From a virus, in IMG/VR virus record IMGVR_UViG_3300037460_000132, positions 1-21,315 of that record: a stretch of DNA of 21,315 bases. One strand, 5' to 3'. The notes below the pieces were generated by a model. It worked only from the letters and a program-made list of their open reading frames with translations. It made no database searches and had not been told where the DNA came from. Positions 13,492 to 19,870 of the stretch are shown here, piece by piece; within the stretch, counting starts at the first letter, position 1, and every line of letters starts with the position of its first letter. The translations under genes were made by a program, and so were the position numbers.

Positions 13492-13774
13492 GCGCCATCT
13501 CCACCCATATCAGGATCTTGGTCTCGACCAGGACAACAGCTGGCATCAGGTGGTGCGGGTTCGGATCGTTCCAGGCTCGGCCAGCGCCGGCTTCCATGTA
13601 CTCGTCGCGTAGGTGCATCGGCACCTTGAGCCAGTGCTCTCTGCATCCCCATAGCCTGCCGGCAATGAACTCCTCGCAACCAGGCCAGCCACAGGTGTGG
13701 CCACTGGTAGGCACTCGCCACTCGGGACCGCGGCGGTCGAGGTTGTGTTTGTGTACCTGGTGCTGGTTAGTCAT
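13478..13774 (-). CDS. Small zinc-finger-like phage protein with C-x4-C-x10-C-x2-H (98 aa)
   Basis: 98 residues from ATG at 13774 (GGGAG 9 bases upstream); an ATG 6 bases earlier is also possible. It contains CGWPGCEEFIAGRLWGCREH and then WLKVPMHLRDEYM, a layout seen in many small phage proteins (C..GC......MC..HW..VP..LR), and a C-terminal apolar strand (AVVLVETKILIWVE). Four ligands suggest one structural zinc. The exact job is unknown. It overlaps the start of the terminase small subunit gene by 14 bases and the upstream gene by 8 bases. Confidence 0.75.
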   Translation of the reverse strand: MTNQHQVHKHNLDRRGPEWRVPTSGHTCGWPGCEEFIAGRLWGCREHWLKVPMHLRDEYMEAGAGRAWNDPNPHHLMPAVVLVETKILIWVEMAHGGG

Positions 13775-14006
13775 ACCCATTGACTCCCAGCTCCTGGCAC
13801 ATTTCGATGTAGCACTCGTCGCAGTAGTCATCACCCAGGATCAGGACGCCATCAGGTGGTACCACATCGCTGAACGTCTTCTCGCAGGTCGAGCAGCGAT
13901 CGATGACTGCCAGGCCTGGTGGCATTCCATCCACGCGCAAAGGACCGGCCTCAACGAACTGCTCTCCGTCGAAGTCCATTTTGTGAAAGGTGATTGATCT
14001 ACTCAT
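13767..14006 (-). CDS. Small protein with two Cys pairs (79 aa)
   Basis: 79 residues. The start ATG at 14006 overlaps the previous stop by 8 bases; AAGG lies 9 bases upstream. The C-terminal half carries CSTC and YCDEC about 23 residues apart, consistent with a zinc ribbon (CSTCEKTFSD, GDDYCDECYIEM). The N-terminal half is beta-rich (FDGEQFVEAGPLRVDG). No family recognised. The longer reading to 14093 is rejected because it lies inside the neighbour and is Ser/Arg-rich. Confidence 0.66.
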   Translation of the reverse strand: MSRSITFHKMDFDGEQFVEAGPLRVDGMPPGLAVIDRCSTCEKTFSDVVPPDGVLILGDDYCDECYIEMCQELGVNGYD

Positions 14007-14292
14007 TGAACTCGGCCTTGAGGATTGAATAGTCCCTGGGTGAAATGATGCACATGTTCGGCAGCATGTAGACAACGCTCTCCTGGTTGACAAATGTGTT
14101 GCAGGGATTCCAGGTCAGAACTGTCTCCCACCATTTCAGGATCGGTGGCGACAGATATTCATCAATGATGATGCGAGTCATCACGGTACCGAAGCAGGCC
14201 ATGTGGTGAGCTGCCTGCTTCTGGATCCTGTCGAGTTTCTTTGCGGCCTCGAGGATCGTGGCCCTGGTACAGGTCGCCGTCGAGTTATCCAT
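13999..14292 (-). CDS. Unknown 97-residue protein
   Basis: 97 residues from ATG at 14292 with GGGGAA 6 bases upstream; it overlaps the collar-like gene stop by 8 bases. It has a helical start (ATILEAAKKLDRIQKQAAHHM), then beta-like segments (TRIIIDEYL, SVVYMLPNMCIIS) and ends LKAEFNE. Three of its four cysteines are scattered and no zinc motif is evident. No family recognised. It belongs to the same overlapped series. Confidence 0.66.
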   Translation of the reverse strand: MDNSTATCTRATILEAAKKLDRIQKQAAHHMACFGTVMTRIIIDEYLSPPILKWWETVLTWNPCNTFVNQESVVYMLPNMCIISPRDYSILKAEFNE

Positions 14293-14806
14293 ACTTGTTC
14301 CCCAGGACTTTGTACAGGTGCGGGAACTCGATCGCTGACAGCTCACGGCCATCGCACGGAATGCACCCGAGAGCTGGTCCGGTTGCGATGTGGATCTCGC
14401 CAGTCTTCTGGTCGATCAAGTGCTCCATCCGGACAGATTCATCCAGCCACACGCCAGTGATGTCATGGCCCTGGATCCTGGCCAAGACACCCTCATCGAT
14501 TTTGCGGTTGATGGCGGCACCGGCCTGGTCCGCGTACTGAGCACGGATCGAAGTCTGGTATCGATCGGCCCAGTCATCACGGATTTCATTCTGCTGCGCC
14601 CACTCCTCGACCGCGGACATCTCACGCTCGGCTCCCATGTTGAGAGGCTGCGGCCTGGTGGCGTAGTGTCCTCGAAGATCAGGCACACGGAACTTGACGC
14701 GCTGGCCAGGCACCACGACCTTCATGATGTTCTCGGCCTTCACGATTGCTGGGATCGCCAGCACGGCTGCTGAGTTCTTCAGGAATTGTCGCCTGGTTAG
14801 AATCAT
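14285..14806 (-). CDS. Tat-signal protein with inverted (circularly permuted) tail-collar-like halves
   Basis: 173 residues. Residues 1-28 form a twin-arginine signal-like N-terminus: TRRQFLKNSA, an apolar AAVLAIPAIV stretch, then KAE. Residues 33-51 contain FRVPDLRGHYATRP, which matches the second half of phage tail-collar domains (FrLPDLRGr). Residues 145-173 are GPALGCIPCDGRELSAIEF followed by PHLYKVLGNKYG, which match the first half (pcDGr.ls...yp.Ly..lG..YG). Between them is a helical segment (60-130). So the two halves occur in the opposite order to the usual domain. Start at 14806 has GGAG and overlaps the previous stop (ATGA). Twin-Arg phage proteins near structural genes are known; the role is unclear. 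Confidence 0.72.
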   Translation of the reverse strand: MILTRRQFLKNSAAVLAIPAIVKAENIMKVVVPGQRVKFRVPDLRGHYATRPQPLNMGAEREMSAVEEWAQQNEIRDDWADRYQTSIRAQYADQAGAAINRKIDEGVLARIQGHDITGVWLDESVRMEHLIDQKTGEIHIATGPALGCIPCDGRELSAIEFPHLYKVLGNKYG

Positions 14807-15363
14807 TCGATGCTCCGGTAGTTGGATCTCTTCAGCTTACGATCGTACCAGATCATTGCGGCCATCTGGTTGCCATAGAACGGCGAGTGACTCGCGGCGT
14901 CCAGGTCATCCATCGTGATGCCGACCAGGTGGTCGCACTCGAAGTGGTCGGTCGGTCTCTGGTAGTGCGTGTTGCCCAGGATGTAAGTGGCCGATGGCGG
15001 GTGCATGAAATCCTCCAGCTCCTGGATCCTGTCCTTCGGCTCGAGCGTGGCTGGGATCTCTCCACCCAGGTGCTCGATGATGTACGGCTCGTCCACGCCT
15101 ACCACAGGGATGCCTTTCGGTATTCGTGCTTCCCCAGGCTCCATGATGATTTGTAGATCCCAGTGCGCGTGACAGCAAACAGTTCGATAGTGGCACCGGC
15201 TGATGTAGAAGTCGTCGTGCTCCTGGTGGTTCTTTTCTTCGATCGGCCAGAAGCCAATGATCGTGACCAGGGGATCACCCGCATCTCGAAATGAAACTGA
15301 GTGCCGTTCGTGGAATCCGCACCTCGGGCATTCGACTTCATCGCGTCCATCTCCATCGCTCAT
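14803..15363 (-). CDS. Unknown protein with N-terminal zinc-like motif (186 aa)
   Basis: 186 residues. An N-terminal CPRCGFHERHSVSFRDAG motif and, further on, SRCHYRTVCCHAHWDL give several Cys/His ligands suited to one zinc ribbon. The middle part (PYIIEHLGGEIPATLEPKDRI) and the C-terminal HYQRPTDHFECDHLVGITM look folded and unrelated to any family I know. The ATG overlaps the RusA stop as TAATG, so it is coupled to it. The protein may bind nucleic acid, but this is only by analogy to zinc ribbons. Confidence 0.66.
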   Translation of the reverse strand: MSDGDGRDEVECPRCGFHERHSVSFRDAGDPLVTIIGFWPIEEKNHQEHDDFYISRCHYRTVCCHAHWDLQIIMEPGEARIPKGIPVVGVDEPYIIEHLGGEIPATLEPKDRIQELEDFMHPPSATYILGNTHYQRPTDHFECDHLVGITMDDLDAASHSPFYGNQMAAMIWYDRKLKRSNYRSIE

Positions 15364-15749
15364 TACATGTCCCTCAGTGTGACGATTATTCTACCTGGTG
15401 CCTCGACGCCGCAGTTGCGGATCAGAAGCATGTCGACCTGTTCATCGTCCACCCAGATCTCAGCGTAGGTGATGGCGTCGAACAGGCACTTCAGGAAGTT
15501 GTCGATGTCGTAGCAATTTTTCCTGCGGTCTGGTTTCCAGAGTTGGATCTCGCAGGACAGTCGTCCCTTCAATGACTGCGGGTTGTGAAGATCTACCAGC
15601 TTGAAGCGGCGAACCTCGGCACGGTATGCCATGCCACGATCGTTGACGGCCATCTTGACGACATGCTTGCCGGCCTTCTGGACGTACTGGCACCACTTCG
15701 TGTAGTAGTGATTTACTGACGGTGGATATGTCAGTTCGAGTTCAGTCAT
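15363..15749 (-). CDS. rusA: RusA-like Holliday junction resolvase
   Basis: 128 residues, normal RusA size. It would cut four-way junctions during recombination or before packaging. Family features: LTYPPSVNHYYTK at the N-terminus, then D74, and DIDNFLKCLFDAI (81-93) with the acidic residues D81, D83 and D91 and K87, followed by WVDDEQV (99-105), matching PF05866 (D-N-x-x-K-x-x-x-D). A strong GGAGAA site precedes the ATG. It is separate (27 bases) from the upstream membrane-protein gene. Confidence 0.9.
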   Translation of the reverse strand: MTELELTYPPSVNHYYTKWCQYVQKAGKHVVKMAVNDRGMAYRAEVRRFKLVDLHNPQSLKGRLSCEIQLWKPDRRKNCYDIDNFLKCLFDAITYAEIWVDDEQVDMLLIRNCGVEAPGRIIVTLRDM

Positions 15750-15776
15750 TTTCTTCTCCGGATCCGTGACACCTTA

Positions 15777-15992
15777 TCACTTTACATGCGAGGCGTACAG
15801 AAACTGGATGTGGGTGTAGGCGCTGTCTGGCATGGCCACAAAACTGCAGTCCTCCTGGGTCTCGATCTGGCAGTTCATCAGCTCTACCAGGAACTCCGAG
15901 TTATTACCCATGAATGGCTGCGCCATGAAGCCGGCAAAGAAGAAGGTGAGCGCCACGGCCACCAGGCACATGACGCTCTGGAACCTGGTCAT
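15777..15992 (-). CDS. Small one-helix membrane or exported protein (71 aa)
   Basis: 71 residues. Residues about 6-26 (SVMCLVAVALTFFFAGFMAQ) form one apolar helix, followed by FVELMNC-type and ETQEDCSFVAMPDSAY regions that contain two cysteines and could be periplasmic. Similar small phage proteins with a membrane anchor and a C-x-x-VAVPD-like end are known, function unknown to me. The ATG overlaps the upstream coiled-coil stop (ATGA) and has no strong ribosome site, so it is likely coupled. Confidence 0.68.
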   Translation of the reverse strand: MTRFQSVMCLVAVALTFFFAGFMAQPFMGNNSEFLVELMNCQIETQEDCSFVAMPDSAYTHIQFLYASHVK

Positions 15993-16495
15993 CTCGGCGT
16001 CTGGTAGCTGCCGTCAGCTGAGAACGGTTGCAGGCCCCAGTAGGTGTGCCGCCAGATGATGCGCAGCAGGTGCTGGACCGGCTCGACGTATGGCCCGACA
16101 GAATCAACCTGCTCCCTGGGAACGTACTGGATGCCGTTCGACATCATCGGCATCAGCCTGTCGATGTTGCTGGGGTCATAGTCCTGGCCGTACAGGACTT
16201 CACTCACCACGCGGATGTCACCCTGGATGTTCCTCATCACTGCCTCGAGTTGATCCTTCTCTCCGACCAGGCTGCTGACGGTGCGTTCCAGTTTGGCCTT
16301 GGCTTCGACCAGCTCGTTCTTCGACCTGGTCACCGAGGACAGATCATTCCTGACATCGCTCCATCGCTTCTCCCAGTCGGAACTGGCGTCGATAAGTTTC
16401 TGCCGGCTGTCGATGCCGGCCTTCTGCTTCACGACTGCCTTGGCCAGCCTGGTGTTCTCGCGTTTCAGTTGGGTCATTTCACTTTTCATGCTCAT
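15989..16495 (-). CDS. Coiled-coil protein (168 aa)
   Basis: 168 residues. Residues about 5-95 are a long charged coiled coil (MTQLKRENTRLAKAVVKQK, KNELVEAKAKLERTV, GEKDQLEAVMRNI), followed by a folded tail with LYGQDYDPSNIDRLMPMM and a Trp-rich HLLRIIWRHTYWGL. No membrane helix and no family recognised. The ribosome site is GGAGAG, part of the ATCCGGAGA element. It precedes a one-helix membrane protein; a lysis role is imaginable but unsupported. Confidence 0.7.
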   Translation of the reverse strand: MSMKSEMTQLKRENTRLAKAVVKQKAGIDSRQKLIDASSDWEKRWSDVRNDLSSVTRSKNELVEAKAKLERTVSSLVGEKDQLEAVMRNIQGDIRVVSEVLYGQDYDPSNIDRLMPMMSNGIQYVPREQVDSVGPYVEPVQHLLRIIWRHTYWGLQPFSADGSYQTPR

Positions 16496-16508
16496 AATTC
16501 TCTCCGGA

Positions 16509-16619
16509 TTAGTAGATCCATATTAGGTAGACGACCATTACTATCGTGATGATCACGGAGGACCAGACGGTCGCCTTGTCGAGTCTCCGCTGTTGTGCAA
16601 TTTCAGCTCTGGTTTTCAC
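16509..16619 (-). CDS. Possible 36-residue membrane peptide
   Basis: A GTG at 16619 opens a frame to TAA at 16509. The product has a basic N-terminus (MKTRAEIAQQRRLDKATVW) and a 19-residue apolar helix near the end (VWSSVIITIVMVVYLIWIY). This matches single-span phage membrane peptides. It overlaps the upstream 59-codon gene by 17 bases and ends 13 bases before the ATG of the coiled-coil gene, filling an otherwise empty gap. The ribosome site is weak, so it needs proof. Confidence 0.5.
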   Translation of the reverse strand: MKTRAEIAQQRRLDKATVWSSVIITIVMVVYLIWIY

Positions 16620-16782
16620 GAGGGATCTTCATGTCGGTGATGTCGTCCTTGTACTTCTGCAGCTCCTCGCCCTGCAGCTTGATGTGCTGGACAGTTTGCG
16701 TGACGATCTCGCGGTGTCGTGCTGACAGTGATCGGTCATTCAGCATGCGGTTAAGCAGCTTGATGATATATTCGCTGTTCAT
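16603..16782 (-). CDS. Small helical protein (59 aa)
   Basis: 59 residues, just under usual ORF cut-offs. It starts at ATG 16782, overlapping the nuclease gene stop as ATGA, with AAGGAG 12 bases upstream (rather far). It is an all-helical charged protein (MNSEYIIKLLNRMLNDRS, then EIVTQTVQHIKLQGEELQKY). No family recognised. Gene packing on both sides supports it. Confidence 0.64.
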   Translation of the reverse strand: MNSEYIIKLLNRMLNDRSLSARHREIVTQTVQHIKLQGEELQKYKDDITDMKIPRENQS

Positions 16783-17084
16783 ATTTTTATCAACTCCTTC
16801 TCGATTAGTTTCTGGCGGGTGCGCCTGGATCCCTGGTAGTACATCAGCAGGAGATCGTCCAGGGTGTACACGATGTGGCCGTTGGGCTTGTACCTGGTGC
16901 GGCCATCGATCTCGTCATGGCATGCACTGCACCCGTAGGCAATTTCTGTATCAGGCCACTTGATCGACAGGCCAGATCCGATTGGCTCATGGCAGGCCAC
17001 GGTGGTCTCGTCACGGCGATTGCAGACGCCTGGGATCCTGATCAGGCACTGCTCACCCTTGGCGCTGTCGGTAATCTTGCTCAT
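16779..17084 (-). CDS. YbcO-like nuclease (DUF1364)
   Basis: 101 residues from the ATG at 17084, which overlaps the upstream stop as ATGA. It matches E. coli prophage YbcO and PF07102: SAKGEQCLIRIPGVCNRRDETTVACHE (residues about 7-33), and IAYGCSACHDEIDGRTR near 49-65. Two Cys pairs and the conserved His/Asp-Glu around CSACHDEID are the zinc and catalytic site of this HNH-type nuclease family. The C-terminus is helical (TRQKLIEKELIKI). The frame up to 17177 is an extension into the neighbour and is rejected. Such nucleases lie in nin-type regions of lambdoid phages. Confidence 0.85.
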   Translation of the reverse strand: MSKITDSAKGEQCLIRIPGVCNRRDETTVACHEPIGSGLSIKWPDTEIAYGCSACHDEIDGRTRYKPNGHIVYTLDDLLLMYYQGSRRTRQKLIEKELIKI

Positions 17085-17605
17085 GTAATCACCCAGCCTT
17101 TCCAGATTGAGGCATACGGCTTGCCGGTTCTTTGGTTGATCCCATGCAGGCTTCGCAGCCCCGAGGTGGCTCGGCAACGATTCTCCATCCGACTCCAGTT
17201 CAGGTCGAAGGCACGGAACAGGTCCTGGTTGTCTCGGACCAGCTGGGTCAGGTTCATCCCAGCGATGGTTTTACCCAGGGATTTGTTCGTGAATGACCAG
17301 TACTTTGCTGCCCAGTTATTCACGCCTCGCTTGCAGATCGGTGACTTCATCTCGTGGCCGAATCGCTCCTTGCCCAGGCGCTTGTTGGTTTCGGCAACCT
17401 CGTTGGGATCTCTCTTCATGCGGTTGATCCGACACTGCTCTGGATCCCTGGGTGGCAGCACCACATTCCCAGCGGCATACGTGGCAAGCAGGGCCTTCGA
17501 GATCTTCTTCCCGTACCCTGGTGGGTTCGCCTTCCTGGTACCGCTGGCCCACTTCTTTTTCAAGTTCTCACTGATCTTTCGTTTGGTTTCCTCTGAGTGT
17601 TTCAT
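17081..17605 (-). CDS. NUMOD3-type DNA-binding protein, homing-endonuclease remnant or relative
   Basis: 174 residues. The N-terminus (HSEETKRKISENLKKKW) is a NUMOD3 motif (hseETkrKiSealk), known from homing endonucleases. A second domain (NNWAAKYWSFTNKSLGKTI, then MNLTQLVRDNQDLF, and a final KPYASIWKGWVI) matches the AK-x-W ... NL-x-x-fvr-x-N motif also linked to such nucleases. I see no GIY-YIG or HNH catalytic core, so it may be a DNA-binding regulator or a decayed nuclease. Its stop overlaps the YbcO-like gene (ATGA). No intron is visible next to it. Confidence 0.72.
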   Translation of the reverse strand: MKHSEETKRKISENLKKKWASGTRKANPPGYGKKISKALLATYAAGNVVLPPRDPEQCRINRMKRDPNEVAETNKRLGKERFGHEMKSPICKRGVNNWAAKYWSFTNKSLGKTIAGMNLTQLVRDNQDLFRAFDLNWSRMENRCRATSGLRSLHGINQRTGKPYASIWKGWVIT

Positions 17606-18207
17606 GCGACTGGCCTCAGTAATACTATGTTGGAATGGATCTCGACATCAGGACTGGCCTTCTCGCCTCGAGCACGATCGTCCAGCATCCGTTTGCGGAT
17701 CTCCTCCTGGGTACCGGACTGCAGATCCTTGATGGCCTGGAGATGTTCGATGACTGACATGTCTGCCTTCTCGATGATGATCTCGTCGGCCCTGGTTGTG
17801 ATCGTCTTGAAGATATTGTAGTCCTCGATGCGCTCGATCGTGCGGTCCACCATCTGTGGGGTGGCATCGATCTGCGCGAAGCCGGCGAAGCCTGGGCCAA
17901 TCTCCTCGTGGCGTATCACCTCGAGTGATCTGGCCAGGCCCTGCATCTGGAATGAGTTCGGCATGTCTTCGTTCCAGGCGTCAGCCAGGCGCTTGTCCAG
18001 GTGCGTGGCGCTGCTCAATCCATAGAGCGCACCCTGGTGGCTGTGCATCATCAGCCGGTACATATCCCGATGGATGTCGTACTCGACTGCCAGCTTCCAG
18101 CCGGCCTGCTGCAGGCGGTGGGTATTAGACTCCCAGCCAACCCACACTACCCCGATCGGTCGGGATAGTATGCGGTGACTCGGATCGCTAAATGTTCCCC
18201 TGCTCAA
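17602..18207 (-). CDS. Conserved phage protein of unknown function (201 aa), TTG start
   Basis: 201 residues. It starts at TTG (18207), inside the end of the previous gene, with GGAG 7 bases upstream; this start keeps the family-like N-terminus RPIGVVWVGWESNTHRL. The part VGWESNTHRLQQAGWKLAVE (about 23-42) with IHRDMYRLMM resembles a phage protein family seen in other phages, without known function. The C-terminal half is helical and acidic (RTIERIEDYNIFK, EIRKRMLDDRARG). The alternative GTG further inside would cut off the conserved start. Confidence 0.68.
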   Translation of the reverse strand: MSRGTFSDPSHRILSRPIGVVWVGWESNTHRLQQAGWKLAVEYDIHRDMYRLMMHSHQGALYGLSSATHLDKRLADAWNEDMPNSFQMQGLARSLEVIRHEEIGPGFAGFAQIDATPQMVDRTIERIEDYNIFKTITTRADEIIIEKADMSVIEHLQAIKDLQSGTQEEIRKRMLDDRARGEKASPDVEIHSNIVLLRPVA

Positions 18208-18391
18208 TCTTCAGCTCCAGCTCTGTGATCTCACGCTGGACGTTCTCGACCACGACCTTCGCCGCCTCGAGTTCGCGCAGCTTGTTCTTCAATAGCTTCA
18301 CTGCCTTGGATTGATTCTCTTCAGCGATCTCGCGGTGTGCTTTGGCGATCGCCGCCTTCGGGTCTGGCTTCTGTACGTCAGTCGTCGTCAT
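18188..18391 (-). CDS. Coiled-coil protein (67 aa)
   Basis: 67 residues from ATG at 18391, with CGGAGAAAATACA upstream. After a short flexible start (MTTTDVQKPDPKA) the rest is one charged coiled coil (AKAHREIAEENQSKAVKLL, then LRELEAAKVVVENVQREI and LELKIEQ). It is probably a dimeric helix. No family recognised. It overlaps the neighbour upstream by 14 bases and the TTG-start gene downstream by 20. Confidence 0.66.
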   Translation of the reverse strand: MTTTDVQKPDPKAAIAKAHREIAEENQSKAVKLLKNKLRELEAAKVVVENVQREITELELKIEQGNI

Positions 18392-18563
18392 TGTATTTTC
18401 TCCGTTCAATGGTGATGGTGTAGGGAAAGATCCGGTGCCAGAGTGGCACATGTTTTCGGATCCTGGTTTTCTCTGCCGCAACCGCGGCATCAAAATCTTC
18501 TTCTGCGATTTCTGACCTGGCAAGCCTGGCCACTTCGCTGGTAATCTTTTCTTGTCTGTTCAT
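18378..18563 (-). CDS. Unknown small protein (61 aa)
   Basis: 61 residues from ATG at 18563, 8 bases after GGAG of the ATCCGGAGA element, and overlapping the upstream stop (ATGA). A GTG 6 bases earlier is too close to that site. The helical N-terminus (EKITSEVARLARSEIAEED) leads to a basic Arg/Lys region (EKTRIRKHVPLWHRIFPYTI) and an acidic end. No family recognised. The ATG choice is the best supported part of the call. Confidence 0.66.
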   Translation of the reverse strand: MNRQEKITSEVARLARSEIAEEDFDAAVAAEKTRIRKHVPLWHRIFPYTITIERRKYNDDD

Positions 18564-18910
18564 TCCCACATCTCCGGATTGCCCACCATGTGAGCGTTTT
18601 GTTTCATCGTCATGCCGTCACCGATCATGACGCAGTAACCGAGTTCAGTAATCGAGAAGTACAGGCCGGCGCAGGTCTCGCATGCGTACCAGGTAGCCAG
18701 CGGAACCTCGTCGCCATAGATCCGGTCCTCCATCTCGTACTCGTCGTTCGATGGCCGGCTCCTGGGGAACGATGCACACTCGTCACCGACAGCGATGCGC
18801 TCACCACAGGAGTGGCACTTGCGCGATCGCTTGGTCTCCAGGATCTCGAAGTCACTGGGGCCATAGTAGTACCAGTCGCCATCGGTGTCGCAGCTGCAGC
18901 CAACACTCAT
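18560..18910 (-). CDS. Zinc-binding small phage protein (116 aa)
   Basis: 116 residues from the ATG at 18910 (ATGA with the upstream stop). A larger frame to 19090 is rejected as a read-through of the neighbour. CSCD, CHSCGERIAVGDEC (about 33-46) and WYACETCAGLYF (about 75-86) give two to three zinc ligand sets. The C-x2-C ... I-x-x-GD-x-C ... C-x2-C layout is a known pattern of phage proteins of unknown function that look like zinc-ribbon folds. It is followed by an acidic/aromatic tail. Confidence 0.76.
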   Translation of the reverse strand: MSVGCSCDTDGDWYYYGPSDFEILETKRSRKCHSCGERIAVGDECASFPRSRPSNDEYEMEDRIYGDEVPLATWYACETCAGLYFSITELGYCVMIGDGMTMKQNAHMVGNPEMWE

Positions 18911-19152
18911 GGCTTGTTCATCGGGTAGGCCATGCCGTGGCCGACATGCATGGCACCACAGTCGGGACACTTCTTGCCGCCACCAGTGATCGACCAGATG
19001 TAGGCCGTGAATTGTGCCTGGCAGAACGGGCATTCGATCTGGATACTCGAGCGACCAGGTATCGAGGTTCGACCACCACAGTGGATCCACTGCTTGCCCT
19101 TGTCGGCATCGTAGATGGGCTGGGTCACCTTCACTTCACCCAGGGGCCTCAT
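18907..19152 (-). CDS. Zinc-ribbon protein (81 aa)
   Basis: 81 residues. C-x2-C pairs at CPFC (about 41-44) and CPDC (about 62-65), with an intervening ITGGGKK turn, form a classic two-knuckle zinc ribbon. The N-terminal part (PIYDADKGKQWIHCGG) has one extra Cys. The C-terminus is HVGHGMAYPMN. The ATG overlaps the previous stop (CTATGA) and the stop overlaps the next ATG (ATGA). Probably a DNA- or RNA-contacting small protein, function unknown. Confidence 0.72.
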   Translation of the reverse strand: MRPLGEVKVTQPIYDADKGKQWIHCGGRTSIPGRSSIQIECPFCQAQFTAYIWSITGGGKKCPDCGAMHVGHGMAYPMNKP

Positions 19153-19376
19153 AGCAGGAGATTCCCTGCAGCGTTCCTGGTTGGCTGCTGATCGAAGTAC
19201 AGGTACTCGACATCGTCCTTGTGTTCATCGCAGGCCCAGACAACTTCATCTTCACCGCGGAACCAGCTGGTCTCGATCGTCACTTTCCATCGACCGATCT
19301 CGCCGCACTTGCATTTGGCGCAGGTGTTTTTCTTGTGCTGCTTCTTGCCAGATTTTCGTGGGTAGCTTTTGCTCAT
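19149..19376 (-). CDS. Basic Cys-rich small protein (75 aa)
   Basis: 75 residues. After a Lys-rich start (MSKSYPRKSGKKQHKKN) it has CAKCKCGEIGRW and later WACDEHKDDVEY, that is C-x2-C-x-C and C-x2-H, enough for one zinc site. The rest is beta-like (KVTIETSWFRGEDEVVW). The ATG at 19376 overlaps the stop of the NinB-like gene (ATGA). No family assigned. Confidence 0.7.
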   Translation of the reverse strand: MSKSYPRKSGKKQHKKNTCAKCKCGEIGRWKVTIETSWFRGEDEVVWACDEHKDDVEYLYFDQQPTRNAAGNLLL

Positions 19377-19870
19377 GCTGCTCTCTCCTCGGCCTGGTCC
19401 AGTAGGTTGGCCCAGCCCTTCTCGTCAGGGTCAGTCAGGTTGACACCCAGCTCGTCGTAGTAGTCGCGGAACTTGGTCAGGTAGGTGGCCATCTCGTTGT
19501 TCGACAGGTACTCGGTGTGGACGAACATCTTCACGAACCACTTCATTTTTTCCGGATCCGATCTGTACTTCTTCGAGTAGCCATTGTAGACCTCGGCGAA
19601 GTTGCCATCACCGATGATCATCAGCGGCAGGCACCACTTGTACTTGCATGCCCAGTCCAGGAGATCCTCGGCAGATTCGTGCTCACCACCCAGGCCACTC
19701 TTCACGACATCGCCGTACCAGATGTGCTGAAGGCCTCGCTGCCTGGCTGACTTGTTGGCCACGCCAGAGATGACCACCTGGATGCTGCCATCCATCGGTC
19801 GGTCCAGGAGATCAACGAGTGCCGCCTGCTGGAGTTTCTTGTTTACGATCACGTAGGTTTTCGCCTTCAT
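19373..19870 (-). CDS. NinB-like recombination protein
   Basis: 165 residues. The KSARQRGLQHIWYGDVV stretch (about 40-56) parallels the RS-x-x-QNR-x-x-W-x-x-L-x-D motif of lambda NinB (PF05772), and YLTKFRDYYDELGVNLTDPDE near the end parallels its EFAELLELIQAFGTERGV region. Lambda NinB helps recombination together with other nin genes. Between these parts lie CKYKWCLPLMIIGDGNF and a WFVKMFVHTEYL segment. Resemblance is moderate, and the position among nin-type genes (YbcO, RusA nearby) supports it. ATG at 19870 overlaps the previous stop. Confidence 0.58.
   Translation of the reverse strand: MKAKTYVIVNKKLQQAALVDLLDRPMDGSIQVVISGVANKSARQRGLQHIWYGDVVKSGLGGEHESAEDLLDWACKYKWCLPLMIIGDGNFAEVYNGYSKKYRSDPEKMKWFVKMFVHTEYLSNNEMATYLTKFRDYYDELGVNLTDPDEKGWANLLDQAEERAA

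Noticed and set aside
14573-14607. INRKID-like segment shared by the Tat-signal protein and the capsid protein
   Set aside because: Too short to mean common origin; probably chance in two helical segments.
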